From Cytophagales bacterium (GTDB taxonomy: Bacteria; Bacteroidota; Bacteroidia; Cytophagales; Cyclobacteriaceae), in assembly GCA_020403045.1 (NCBI GenBank), contig JADBYK010000094.1, positions 1-49,810 of the forward strand: a stretch of 49,810 nucleotides of DNA. The letters run 5' to 3'. Every line of letters starts with the position of its first letter. The stretch's first letter is position 1. The notes below the pieces were generated by a model, which had not been told where the DNA came from, ran no database searches, and worked only from the letters and a program-made list of their open reading frames with translations. Positions 7,165 to 16,637 of the stretch are shown in pieces. A program made the translations under genes and the position numbers.

Positions 7165-10100
7165 ATGATGAAACAATATCTGTTAGTTGCCTCTATTCTC
7201 CTCTTAACCATCACCACTTCTTTTAGCCAAGATGCCATATCGAAAGGGAAAGAATTGTTTGGCGACATAAGGGCGCGCCATATTGGACCCGCGCTGATGA
7301 GTGGTCGCATTACTGACATGGAACTTCACCCGACCAACGACCGTGTGATTTTTGCAGGCACTGCTGGTGGTGGCGTATGGAAGAGCAGCAACGGTGGAGC
7401 TACCTTCAATCCCATTTTTGATGAGCACTGCCAGTCTATTGGCGCGGTAGAAATCGATCCGTCTGACCCTGATAATGTAATTTGGGTAGGTACTGGCGAA
7501 ACATGGACCCGAAATAGTGTTTCCATTGGAGATGGTTTATACAAGACAGTGGATGGCGGTACCAATTGGATCAAGGTGGGGTTCGAAAAATCTGAACGCA
7601 TTGCAGGCATCCAAGTAAACCCAAAGAATAAAGATGAAATTTATGTAGCTGCACTTGGGCCACTTTGGAATGACAGTGAAGAGCGTGGCCTTTACAAAAC
7701 GATAGATGGAGGTAAAACATGGAATAAAATCTTATATGTAGATCAAAGAACGGGTTGCAGTGATCTTACGCTTGATCCAAAAGATCCGAACATCGTGTAT
7801 GCTACGTTCTGGGAATTCAGAAGGCAGCCGTGGGCATTTAGCTCAGGCGGTTTAAATAGTGCATTGTATAAATCTACTGACGCAGGAAAAACTTTTAACA
7901 AAATTCACAACGGATTCCCGAAAGGAAAATTAGGACGATTGGCGATTGCCGTTGCGCCTTCTAACCCAAACATTCTCTACACGGTTATCGAATCAGAACA
8001 AGACAAAGACAAAGGATTGTATCGTAGCGATGATGCAGGCGCAAGTTGGAAGCAACTCAACAATGATTTCGGCATTGTCGTGCGTCCCTTCTATTTCTCT
8101 CGGATAGAAGTCGATCCAAGGAATCCAGATGTAGTCGTCAAAGCAGGTTTACTCGGTTCAATTTCCCGCGATGGCGGAAAGACTTTTAAAAATCTTGGCC
8201 CCAACCACTCAGATGTGCATGATATCGTTTTTGACATTAAAAATTCTGATAGAATGTATGCTGCAACAGACGGTGGAATTTATCGCTCGTGGGATGGAGG
8301 CTCCACTCTGGAGATTGTAGAGAATATGCCGGTGTGCCAATTCTATCATGTGAGCGTTGACAATGAAGAACCCTACAATGTTTATGGTGGGTTGCAAGAC
8401 AATGGCAGTTGGTTTGGGCCATCCCGTTCGCCCGGTGGCGTGGAAGCGCGTGACTGGAAGCGAATTGGAGTAGGAGACGGGTATCGTGCCTATCCGCACC
8501 CAACCAAAAAATTGATCTACTCAGAAATGCAGGGCGCAGAAAACGTTTGGCGTTTTGATGTAGCAAAAGATCAAGCCAAAACTATTCAGCCGTTGGCTGG
8601 TGCGGGTGAAACTGATAAGAAAAATAAACTTCGTTTCAACTGGAATGCCGCAATGGCCATCAGTGCACACAAACCCGATCGTTTTTATATGGGCAGCCAA
8701 TACGTACATCGCTCAGAAGATATGGGTGAAACGTGGGCAAAAATTTCTCCAGATCTCACTACCAACGACCCGAAGAAACAAGAACAAGAAACATCTGGTG
8801 GATTATCTCGCGATAACTCAGGCGCAGAAAATCATTGCACCGTTTTTACCATCGCTGAATCCCCGCTGGATGAAAATATCATTTGGGCCGGTACCGATGA
8901 TGGAAATTTGCAAATCACAAAAGACGGTGGCAAAACTTGGACAAACGTAGCTGCTAATGTCCCTGGCTTACCCAAGGGAACGATGGTATATCATATTGAA
9001 GCAAGTGTGTTTGGCAAAGGTAATGCGTATGCCGTTTTCACGGGATACCAAACTGGTGATAAAGGCACATACATTTATAAGACCACTGATTTTGGTGCTA
9101 CTTGGAAATCAATTGTAACTGCTGACATCTACGGCTTTGCCAGAAACATTCAAGAAGACTATGAAAACGAAAATCTGTTGTTTGTGGGTACTGAGTTTGG
9201 ATTGTACATCACGCTGAATGGTGGAAAGAACTGGTACAAGTTCACCAACAACATGCCCGCAGCAAATGTGCACTTTTTGGAGCTACACAAAAAGACAAAT
9301 GACTTAGTGATCGCCACGCACGGCCGTGGAATCATTATCATTGATGACATAAGTCCGCTCCGTCAGTTAACAGAAGAGAACATGAATAAAGATCTTCACT
9401 TCTTTAATACTAAACCCACGATCATAGCAGAAACAAATGGATTCGGTGGAGCAAGTACTGAAACGCAATTTGTCGGAGACAACCCAAGCAGCGCGGCAAA
9501 GATTATTTATTATTTAAAAAAGCGACATACCCTTGGCAAAATGTCATTGGAAATTCAAGATGCTGCTGGAAATAAAATCACTGAACTTGGGCCTGGAAAA
9601 TCCAAAGGTATCAATGTGGTGGAGTGGAATTACAATACCAAGCCCCCCAAGATGGCTGCTGCTAAAACCTTTGCGTTTGGCGGATTTACTTCACCTCGCG
9701 TTCCTGCTGGCGTTTACAAAGCGGTGATTCAAAAAGGAAAGGAAACGTATACCAATGATATTGTTATTCAATACGATCCTAAATCAGATATTCCCTTGGC
9801 AGATCGCAAGTTTCAAGAAGAGGCTACTAAAAAATTATTTGATATGGCCGAGGAGTTAGCCTATATGGTTTATACACTTGATGAGTACACTAAAATTTCC
9901 GAAAGTGTGAAGGCTAAGAATGCGCAAGGTGCAAAAATTGCAACGCCATTCATTGGCGAATTGACCTCCTTGAAAGAAAAACTAGTGGTAACCAAAGGTG
10001 ACAACTATGTGGGGGCTGCAGAGCCACAGTTGAGAGAAAAAATGGCGGAGTTGTATTCGAAAGTTGCAGATAGCTACTACAAGCCGAATCAAGCAGAGCT

Positions 10101-10263
10101 CACCAACTTATCAGCCATCGAAACTCGGTTTACTGAGAGCAAAGCCGAGTTTAAAAAGATAAAAGAGAAAAACCTTCCTAAGATAACAGCTTTTCAGTCA
10201 AAGGATGGCCCTTTGCAACCTATAGTTTTAAAAACCTTTGAGGAGTTTAAGAGAGAGCCTTAA
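7165..10263 (+). CDS. Secreted Asp-box (BNR/VPS10-like) beta-propeller protein
   Basis: The 1032-residue protein has a signal peptide (about 1-22). Up to about residue 720 it carries at least ten Asp-box turns of the S/T-x-D-x-G-x-T-W/F type, for example SSNGGATF (74-81), TVDGGTNW (128-135), TIDGGKTW, STDAGKTF, SDDAGASW, SEDMGETW, TKDGGKTW and TTDFGATW. These mark beta-propellers of the sortilin/VPS10 and BNR glycosidase type. After the propellers comes a beta-rich, FlgD-Ig-like part (LGKMSLEIQDAAGNKI) and a helical tail. Databases often call such proteins glycosyl hydrolases, but the Asp-box is structural and I see no proof of catalysis. A binding or scaffold role in the periplasm or outside the cell is equally possible. 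ATG codons occur in tandem at 7165 and 7168. It has its own terminator. Confidence 0.82.
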   Translation: MMKQYLLVASILLLTITTSFSQDAISKGKELFGDIRARHIGPALMSGRITDMELHPTNDRVIFAGTAGGGVWKSSNGGATFNPIFDEHCQSIGAVEIDPSDPDNVIWVGTGETWTRNSVSIGDGLYKTVDGGTNWIKVGFEKSERIAGIQVNPKNKDEIYVAALGPLWNDSEERGLYKTIDGGKTWNKILYVDQRTGCSDLTLDPKDPNIVYATFWEFRRQPWAFSSGGLNSALYKSTDAGKTFNKIHNGFPKGKLGRLAIAVAPSNPNILYTVIESEQDKDKGLYRSDDAGASWKQLNNDFGIVVRPFYFSRIEVDPRNPDVVVKAGLLGSISRDGGKTFKNLGPNHSDVHDIVFDIKNSDRMYAATDGGIYRSWDGGSTLEIVENMPVCQFYHVSVDNEEPYNVYGGLQDNGSWFGPSRSPGGVEARDWKRIGVGDGYRAYPHPTKKLIYSEMQGAENVWRFDVAKDQAKTIQPLAGAGETDKKNKLRFNWNAAMAISAHKPDRFYMGSQYVHRSEDMGETWAKISPDLTTNDPKKQEQETSGGLSRDNSGAENHCTVFTIAESPLDENIIWAGTDDGNLQITKDGGKTWTNVAANVPGLPKGTMVYHIEASVFGKGNAYAVFTGYQTGDKGTYIYKTTDFGATWKSIVTADIYGFARNIQEDYENENLLFVGTEFGLYITLNGGKNWYKFTNNMPAANVHFLELHKKTNDLVIATHGRGIIIIDDISPLRQLTEENMNKDLHFFNTKPTIIAETNGFGGASTETQFVGDNPSSAAKIIYYLKKRHTLGKMSLEIQDAAGNKITELGPGKSKGINVVEWNYNTKPPKMAAAKTFAFGGFTSPRVPAGVYKAVIQKGKETYTNDIVIQYDPKSDIPLADRKFQEEATKKLFDMAEELAYMVYTLDEYTKISESVKAKNAQGAKIATPFIGELTSLKEKLVVTKGDNYVGAAEPQLREKMAELYSKVADSYYKPNQAELTNLSAIETRFTESKAEFKKIKEKNLPKITAFQSKDGPLQPIVLKTFEEFKREP

Positions 10264-10287
10264 AGGATTTTTTCAAAGTTTACTGTC

Positions 10288-10322
10288 AACCTCCAGGTTT
10301 CAAAAAACCTGGAGGTTTTTTA
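10288..10322 (+). terminator. Rho-independent terminator after the Asp-box gene
   Basis: A 13-bp stem, AACCTCCAGGTTT (10288-10300) pairing with AAACCTGGAGGTT (10305-10317), with loop CAAA and a following T-run. It lies 24 nt after the stop codon. Confidence 0.9.
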
Positions 10323-10425
10323 TTGCCTTGGTGTTGCTGTGCGTGCCTATTTCCTTTAGCCAACTGCGCCAGGCTTTCTCACTTTTTGTATACAAGGCTT
10401 TTACTCCATCCCTCTCTTCCACAAA

Positions 10426-11781
10426 CTACTTTGAATAATGCTTATAGAAAGCCACAATCGTTTCAATGCCAATCAAAAAGTTTTTGATACCATAGTGTTC
10501 ATTGGGTGAATGGATCGCATCGCTATCCAGCCCAAATCCCATTAGCACTGTATCCAAGCCCAACTCCTTTTTGAACAACGAAACAATAGGGATACTGCCA
10601 CCATCTCTGGTTGGAATTGGAGCCTTGCCCCATACCTCTTCAAAAGCGCTGCTGGCCGCACGAAACGCCTTTGAATTAGTGGGCGTTACAGCAGGCTCGC
10701 CTCCATGATGTGCAGTCACTTTTACCTTTACAGACTTGGGTGCAATGGATTGAAAGTGTTTCGTGAATAAGTCTGTGATCTCGGTGCTGTTTTGGTTGGG
10801 AACCAGACGCATAGAAATTTTAGCTGAAGCCTTTGAAGGCAATACCGTTTTTGCACCTTCGCCTGTGTAGCCTCCCCAGATACCATTAACATCCAAAGTT
10901 GGGCGAGTACCCGTGCGCTCCAAAGTAGTATAACCCGCTTCGCCTTTTACATCGTTGATCGCTAACTCCTTCTTGTATTCATCTAGATTAAAGGGAGCTT
11001 TGTTTAATGCGTTTCTTTCTTCGGCAGTTAACTCCGCAACTTTGTCATAAAATCCCGGAATGGTGATCCTTCCGTTTTTATCATGCATGGAAGCAATAAT
11101 TTCGCTCAAGACGTTGATCGGATTGGCTACTGCTCCCCCATAAACGCCCGAGTGCAAATCGCGATTTGGCCCGGTCACTTCTACTTCCATGTAACTCAAT
11201 CCACGCAAGCCCACCGTAATCGAAGGTGTATCAAGAGAAATGAGGGACGTATCTGAAATTAAAATAACATCCGCTTTAAGCTTTGCTTTATTTTCCTTCA
11301 CAAATGTGCCAAGGTTATCCGAACCCACTTCTTCCTCACCCTCAATCATAAACTTTACATTGCACAAGAGTTGATTCAGTTTCATCATGGCTTCGAAGGC
11401 CTTGATGTGCATGTACATCTGACCTTTGTCATCGCAAGAACCACGCGCATAAATTTTACCGTCTTTGACGACTGGTTCAAAAGCAGGAGAGTCCCACAAG
11501 TTTAACGGATCAGCCGGTTGAACATCATAATGACCATAAACCAATACAGTTGGTTTTGAAGGATCAATCATTTTTTCTCCGTACACAATCGGATGTCCTT
11601 TCGTCTCGCAAAGTTCTACCTTATCAGCTCCAGCATCTTTCAGTTTTTGAACGACATACTCGGCCGCTTTGCGCACATCTGGTTTGTGCTTGCTGTCAGC
11701 GCTGACCGAAGGAATGCGGAGAAGATCGAACAATTCGGAGAGAAAACGATCTTGGTTGGTTTGAATGTATTGGTTTATCAT
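10426..11781 (-). CDS. M20 family dipeptidase (zinc-dependent)
   Basis: The 451-residue cytoplasmic enzyme has the full di-zinc set of the M20 CNDP/Xaa-His dipeptidase type: His84 and Asp86 in YGHYDVQP, bridging Asp117 in GSCDDKG, catalytic Glu149 and ligand Glu150 in IEGEEEVGS, Asp177 (ISDTS), His210 in RDLHSGVYGG of the lid region, and the C-terminal His in DAIHSPNEHYG. Its likely role is hydrolysis of dipeptides for amino-acid recycling. Its length is normal for the family. The start is ATG at 11779-11781, and no signal peptide is visible. It diverges from gltB across 191 nt that must hold both promoters. Confidence 0.92.
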   Translation of the reverse strand: MINQYIQTNQDRFLSELFDLLRIPSVSADSKHKPDVRKAAEYVVQKLKDAGADKVELCETKGHPIVYGEKMIDPSKPTVLVYGHYDVQPADPLNLWDSPAFEPVVKDGKIYARGSCDDKGQMYMHIKAFEAMMKLNQLLCNVKFMIEGEEEVGSDNLGTFVKENKAKLKADVILISDTSLISLDTPSITVGLRGLSYMEVEVTGPNRDLHSGVYGGAVANPINVLSEIIASMHDKNGRITIPGFYDKVAELTAEERNALNKAPFNLDEYKKELAINDVKGEAGYTTLERTGTRPTLDVNGIWGGYTGEGAKTVLPSKASAKISMRLVPNQNSTEITDLFTKHFQSIAPKSVKVKVTAHHGGEPAVTPTNSKAFRAASSAFEEVWGKAPIPTRDGGSIPIVSLFKKELGLDTVLMGFGLDSDAIHSPNEHYGIKNFLIGIETIVAFYKHYSK

Positions 11782-11939
11782 AGTACAAATTGTCTTTTTG
11801 AATAGATCGATTCGTTTTTACGTGCAAAATATCTTCTTTCAACCGATTCCGCTACTAACTGTTAGCTAAGATTACACGATTTTTTTAAAATACTTGACCT
11901 AAACCAACTAATTGGTGTTCCAAGGCTTTAAATTTATTT

Positions 11940-11970
11940 CTTGAAAAGTCCCCTTTAAGCAATTTTCAAG
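11940..11970 (+). promoter_or_regulatory. Hairpin abutting the gltB start codon
   Basis: CTTGAAAA (11940-11947) can pair with TTTTCAAG (11963-11970) as an 8-bp stem with a 15-nt loop. The stem ends two nucleotides before the GTG start at 11973, so it covers the place where a ribosome binding site would lie. It could affect gltB translation. It is only a visible inverted repeat and pairing is not tested. Confidence 0.4.
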
Positions 11971-11972
11971 AA

Positions 11973-14900
11973 GTGAACAACCAAAATAGCCAAGGATTAT
12001 ACCGCGAAGAGTTTGAAAAAGATTCGTGTGGTGTTGGTTTCATCGCCAACATTAAGGGAAGAAAATCGCATCAGGTAATCACCGATGCGCTCACCATGCT
12101 TGAGCGCATGGCCCACCGCGGAGCGTGCGGCTGCGAACCGAATACTGGCGATGGAGCTGGCATTCTTATACAGGTACCTCACGAATTTTTTATTGGTGAA
12201 TGTGGCCGTCTTGGTTTCAAATTACCTGCCTATGGAAGCTATGGCGTTGGCCTGATGTTCTTTCCACGCGATGTTAAGGTGCGGGAGGAATGTAGAACCT
12301 TATTAAATCGGCAAATCAAAAAAATGAAAATGGGACTCCTCGGCTATCGGGTGCTCCCAACAAACAACAAGGAACTTGGAGAAACCGCATTGTTGGCAGA
12401 GCCTGTGATGGAGCAGGTTTTCATAAGGCGGCTAGATGCAGGAGTTGATCCCGAAGAATTTGAACGCAAACTTTTCATACTCAGAAAATACGTCACGCAT
12501 TTAATCACCGAATCGATCAAGGGTGTCGATAATCAATTCTATTTTTCTACGCTGTCTTACAAAACAATTGCCTATAAAGGCATGCTTACGAGTGGACAAC
12601 TAAAGCCCTATTTTCCGGATTTAGAAAATGACGAGGTGGTCTCCGCGTTGGCGGTGATCCATTCTCGTTTTTCTACGAATACTTCTCCCTCCTGGCGCTT
12701 AGCTCAGCCGTTTCGATTCATCGCGCACAATGGCGAGATCAATACGGTGCAGGGCAATATCAATTGGCTAAAATCTAAAGAAGCTTTTTTCTCTTCGCCT
12801 CACTTTACTCGGGAAGAGTTGAACATGATTTTGCCAATCTGCAACCCCAGGCAATCTGATTCTTCCAATCTTGATAATGTAATCGAGTTACTCGTTCATG
12901 CAGGGCGACCGTTGCCTCATGTGATGATGATGCTCATCCCAGAAGCTTGGGATGGCAACGAGGCGATGACAGAAGAAAAAAAAGATTTTTACGAATACCA
13001 CGCTAACTTAATGGAACCCTGGGATGGCCCCGCTTCCATCACTTTTACCGATGGGAAAATTGTGGGTGCCACCTTGGATCGAAATGGGCTAAGACCTTCT
13101 CGCTTTGTGGTGACTGACGATGATTTCGTGGTGATGGCCTCTGAAGTAGGCGTGATTGACATCGATCCAGCTAAGATAGTTTCGAAAGGTCGCTTGCAGC
13201 CGGGAAAAATGTTTGTGGTCGATTTAGAGCAAGGCCGCATCATCAGCGATGATGAATTGAAGAAAGATATTTGCACACGCCAACCTTACGGGAAGTGGGT
13301 AAAAGAAAACAAAGTACGCCTTATCGATTTGCCAGAGCCCGGAGGAAGTTTTCATAAATACGATCCGATCACATTTTTAAAACGTCAGATTTCATTCGGC
13401 TACACATCCGAAGACTTGCGGATGATTTTAGCGCAAATGTGTGAGACGGGTAAAGAAGCGTTGGGCTCCATGGGTAACGATACTCCATTGGCCGTGCTCT
13501 CCCGACAAGCACAGCATTTGTCGAGTTACTTCAAGCAACTTTTCGCTCAAGTTACCAATCCTCCTATTGATCCGATTCGTGAACGCTTGGTGATGTCGCT
13601 TGCGTCACATGTAGGTGGCTCACTCAACTTATTGGAAGAATCTCCGGAGCATTGCATTACGTTGGAATTACCAACTCCCATCTTATCCAACAATGAATTA
13701 GAAAAAATTCGATACATCGATCACCGCCATCTGCAAACCAAAACGATTTACACCTACTTCAAAGCCGATGGAGAACCAGGATCATTGGAGAAAGGACTAA
13801 ACCGTGTCTGTCAATACGTGACCGATGCGATTGAAGATGGGTTTACTATTATCATTCTTTCCGATAGAAGTTTTGACAGTGGTCATGCGCAGATCCCATC
13901 ATTGTTGGCAGTATCTGCTGTGCATCATGATTTAATCCGAAAAGGTCTTCGCGGAAAAGTGGGGTTGTTGGTAGAGGCGGGTGATGTGTGGGAAACTCAC
14001 CACTATGCCACACTTGTGGGCTTTGGTGCTTCTGGTGTTAATCCCTATTTGGTGTATCAAACCATTCACGACATGAAGAAGCGGAACCTCTTTAGTGAAG
14101 AACTCACCGAAGAGAAGGCGCTCTACAACTATAAAAAGGCAGTTTCCGGAGAGTTATTGAAGGTGATGAGCAAAATGGGCATCAGCACATTGCAATCGTA
14201 CCATGGAGCTCAGATTTTCGAAGCCTTGGGAATTCATCAAGAAGTCATCGACCCATATTTTACCGGAACGGTTTCTCGCATCGGTGGATTAAAATTGGAT
14301 GACATCGCCAAGGAAGCATTGGCAAAACATTCACTTGCTTTCCCAAAAACAGCCAATTCAAATCCAAAATTAGAAGTTGGCGGTGTGTATCAATGGAAGC
14401 AGCGTGGTGAAGCGCATTTGTTCAATCCGCAAACCATTCATTTACTGCAGCAATCGACTAAAGCAAAAGATTACAGCCTTTTCAAAAAGTATTCGACTCT
14501 CATCAACGACCAAAGTGAAAAAGCGATAACGCTTCGCAGCTTGTTAAAATTTAGAAAGGCTAAGTCTATTCCACTAAGTGAAGTGGAGTCGAAAGAAAGT
14601 ATTTTTAAACGGTTTGCCACGGGGGCGATGTCGTTCGGATCTATTTCCCATGAAGCGCACAGCACCTTGGCGATTGCGATGAATCGCATTGGTGGAAAAA
14701 GCAATTGTGGCGAGGGTGGTGAAGATGAAATTCGATTTGTAAAAAAAGCAAATGGCGATTGGGAAAACTCTGCCATTAAGCAAGTCGCTTCCGGACGGTT
14801 TGGGGTAACAAGTCATTACCTGACCAACGCTAAAGAATTGCAAATTAAAATGGCGCAAGGTGCCAAGCCTGGTGAAGGTGGTCAGCTACCAGGTCATAAA

Positions 14901-16514
14901 GTAGATGACTGGATCGGAAGAGTACGTCATTCAACACCTGGTGTTGGGTTAATTTCACCTCCACCCCATCATGATATTTATTCTATCGAGGATTTAGCGC
15001 AGCTCATCTTTGATTTGAAAAATGCCAACCGCGAAGCGCGCATCAGTGTAAAGTTGGTCTCTGAAGCCGGTGTGGGTACCATTGCGTCTGGCGTGGCGAA
15101 AGCACATGCAGATGTGATTTTGATTGCCGGTCATGATGGCGGCACGGGTGCATCGCCTATCAGTTCGATACGTCATGCCGGATTGCCGTGGGAGCTAGGC
15201 TTGGCTGAAGCGCATCAAACGCTAGTGAAGAATAAGTTGCGTGGAAGGGTTGTACTGCAAACCGATGGACAGATTCGCACAGGAAAAGATTTAGCGATTG
15301 CCGCTTTGCTTGGCGCAGAGGAATGGGGAGTAGCAACAGCCGCATTGGTGACTTCCGGCTGCATTATGATGCGCAAATGTCATTTGAATACTTGCCCTGT
15401 TGGCGTAGCCACTCAAAACAAAGAATTGCGGGCGCTCTTTACCGGTAAGCCGGAGTACGTGGTGAACTTATTTGAATTTTTGGCGGAGGAGCTGCGTGAA
15501 ATCATGGCTGAGTTGGGCTTTAGAAAAGTGAGCGAAATGGTGGGGCAGGCCGATCGACTTGAGTTGAGTGAAGGCGATGCGCATTGGAAAAATCAACACT
15601 TGGATTTGTCCCCGTTGCTTTTTAAAGAGCCCATGAATTTGGATGTAGCCTTGTTCAAGCAAGAAGAACAAGATCATGAAATTGAAAATGTGCTCGATCG
15701 GAAATTGATCGCCAAAGCACAAGGAGCGTTGAAGAATGTGGAAAATGTAAATGATGGTTTTTCTATTTCCAATCAAGATCGTGCGGTGGGGGCGATGCTT
15801 TCCAATGAGATTTCAAAAATCTATGGCGGGCCGGGTCTGCCAAAAGATACAATCCATTATAAATTCACAGGCACAGCGGGTCAAAGCTTTGGTGCTTTTA
15901 CTGCCGGTGGCGTAACTTTTGAATTGGAAGGTGATGCTAATGATTATTTTGGAAAAGGGTTATCGGGAGGAAAGCTGATTCTCTATCCGAATAAAAAATC
16001 AAACTATAATGCAGGAAAAAATATCATTGCGGGCAACGTTGCTTTCTTTGGTGCCACCTCCGGTGAAAGTTATATCAATGGAATGGCCGGTGAACGTTTT
16101 GCCGTGCGTAATTCGGGAGTGCAAGTCGTTGTAGAGGGCGTGGGCGATCATGGCTGCGAATATATGACAGGAGGTACTGTCGTAATCTTAGGGGATACCG
16201 GAAGAAACTTTGCTGCCGGCATGAGCGGTGGTGTTGCCTATGTGTGGGATGTGAATAAAACCTTCGTGAAAAATTGCAACATGGAAATGGTGTTGTTAGA
16301 TACATTGGAGAACGATGACGAATTGCTGTTAAAGAAAATGATCTTATCGCATCATGAATTTACTCAAAGCAAAATAGCGGCTCATATCTTAAGCTACTGG
16401 CAAACCGCTTTCAAACATTTTGTAAAAGTGATGCCGATTGATTACAAGGCGGTGTTGGAGAAAGAGAAGTTGAACAAGTTTGTGAGTGTGACTATTCAGC
16501 AGTCTGTGAATTAA
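11973..16514 (+). CDS. gltB: Glutamate synthase, large subunit
   Basis: The 1513-residue alpha subunit makes glutamate from glutamine and 2-oxoglutarate. A class II glutamine amidotransferase domain starts at Cys19 (DSCGVGF). This is the expected N-terminal nucleophile after removal of an 18-residue propeptide. The central domain, the FMN/2-oxoglutarate synthase domain (about 800-1190) and the C-terminal GXGXG domain (about 1270-1460) follow in the normal order. The 3Fe-4S cluster cysteines are Cys1130, Cys1136 and Cys1141 (GCIMMRKCHLNTCPVG). The start codon is GTG, which fits the short propeptide. Unusually, the partner gltD is not next: three small unrelated genes lie between (16638-19053). 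An upstream hairpin may affect translation. Confidence 0.96.
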   Translation: MNNQNSQGLYREEFEKDSCGVGFIANIKGRKSHQVITDALTMLERMAHRGACGCEPNTGDGAGILIQVPHEFFIGECGRLGFKLPAYGSYGVGLMFFPRDVKVREECRTLLNRQIKKMKMGLLGYRVLPTNNKELGETALLAEPVMEQVFIRRLDAGVDPEEFERKLFILRKYVTHLITESIKGVDNQFYFSTLSYKTIAYKGMLTSGQLKPYFPDLENDEVVSALAVIHSRFSTNTSPSWRLAQPFRFIAHNGEINTVQGNINWLKSKEAFFSSPHFTREELNMILPICNPRQSDSSNLDNVIELLVHAGRPLPHVMMMLIPEAWDGNEAMTEEKKDFYEYHANLMEPWDGPASITFTDGKIVGATLDRNGLRPSRFVVTDDDFVVMASEVGVIDIDPAKIVSKGRLQPGKMFVVDLEQGRIISDDELKKDICTRQPYGKWVKENKVRLIDLPEPGGSFHKYDPITFLKRQISFGYTSEDLRMILAQMCETGKEALGSMGNDTPLAVLSRQAQHLSSYFKQLFAQVTNPPIDPIRERLVMSLASHVGGSLNLLEESPEHCITLELPTPILSNNELEKIRYIDHRHLQTKTIYTYFKADGEPGSLEKGLNRVCQYVTDAIEDGFTIIILSDRSFDSGHAQIPSLLAVSAVHHDLIRKGLRGKVGLLVEAGDVWETHHYATLVGFGASGVNPYLVYQTIHDMKKRNLFSEELTEEKALYNYKKAVSGELLKVMSKMGISTLQSYHGAQIFEALGIHQEVIDPYFTGTVSRIGGLKLDDIAKEALAKHSLAFPKTANSNPKLEVGGVYQWKQRGEAHLFNPQTIHLLQQSTKAKDYSLFKKYSTLINDQSEKAITLRSLLKFRKAKSIPLSEVESKESIFKRFATGAMSFGSISHEAHSTLAIAMNRIGGKSNCGEGGEDEIRFVKKANGDWENSAIKQVASGRFGVTSHYLTNAKELQIKMAQGAKPGEGGQLPGHKVDDWIGRVRHSTPGVGLISPPPHHDIYSIEDLAQLIFDLKNANREARISVKLVSEAGVGTIASGVAKAHADVILIAGHDGGTGASPISSIRHAGLPWELGLAEAHQTLVKNKLRGRVVLQTDGQIRTGKDLAIAALLGAEEWGVATAALVTSGCIMMRKCHLNTCPVGVATQNKELRALFTGKPEYVVNLFEFLAEELREIMAELGFRKVSEMVGQADRLELSEGDAHWKNQHLDLSPLLFKEPMNLDVALFKQEEQDHEIENVLDRKLIAKAQGALKNVENVNDGFSISNQDRAVGAMLSNEISKIYGGPGLPKDTIHYKFTGTAGQSFGAFTAGGVTFELEGDANDYFGKGLSGGKLILYPNKKSNYNAGKNIIAGNVAFFGATSGESYINGMAGERFAVRNSGVQVVVEGVGDHGCEYMTGGTVVILGDTGRNFAAGMSGGVAYVWDVNKTFVKNCNMEMVLLDTLENDDELLLKKMILSHHEFTQSKIAAHILSYWQTAFKHFVKVMPIDYKAVLEKEKLNKFVSVTIQQSVN

Positions 16515-16637
16515 TTAAAAGACGGGTTGTATTCTCTCCAACTAAAGCAGCTACAATTTTTAGAAGGAGAATTTTTTCAAGCTAAAATTTGATTATTAAA
16601 AATTTGCGAACGATATTCAAGGATTAACAAAAAAACC

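Noticed and set aside
14471-14858. Antisense ORFs within gltB
   Set aside because: gltB has a complete domain set and these ORFs have no recognisable features.
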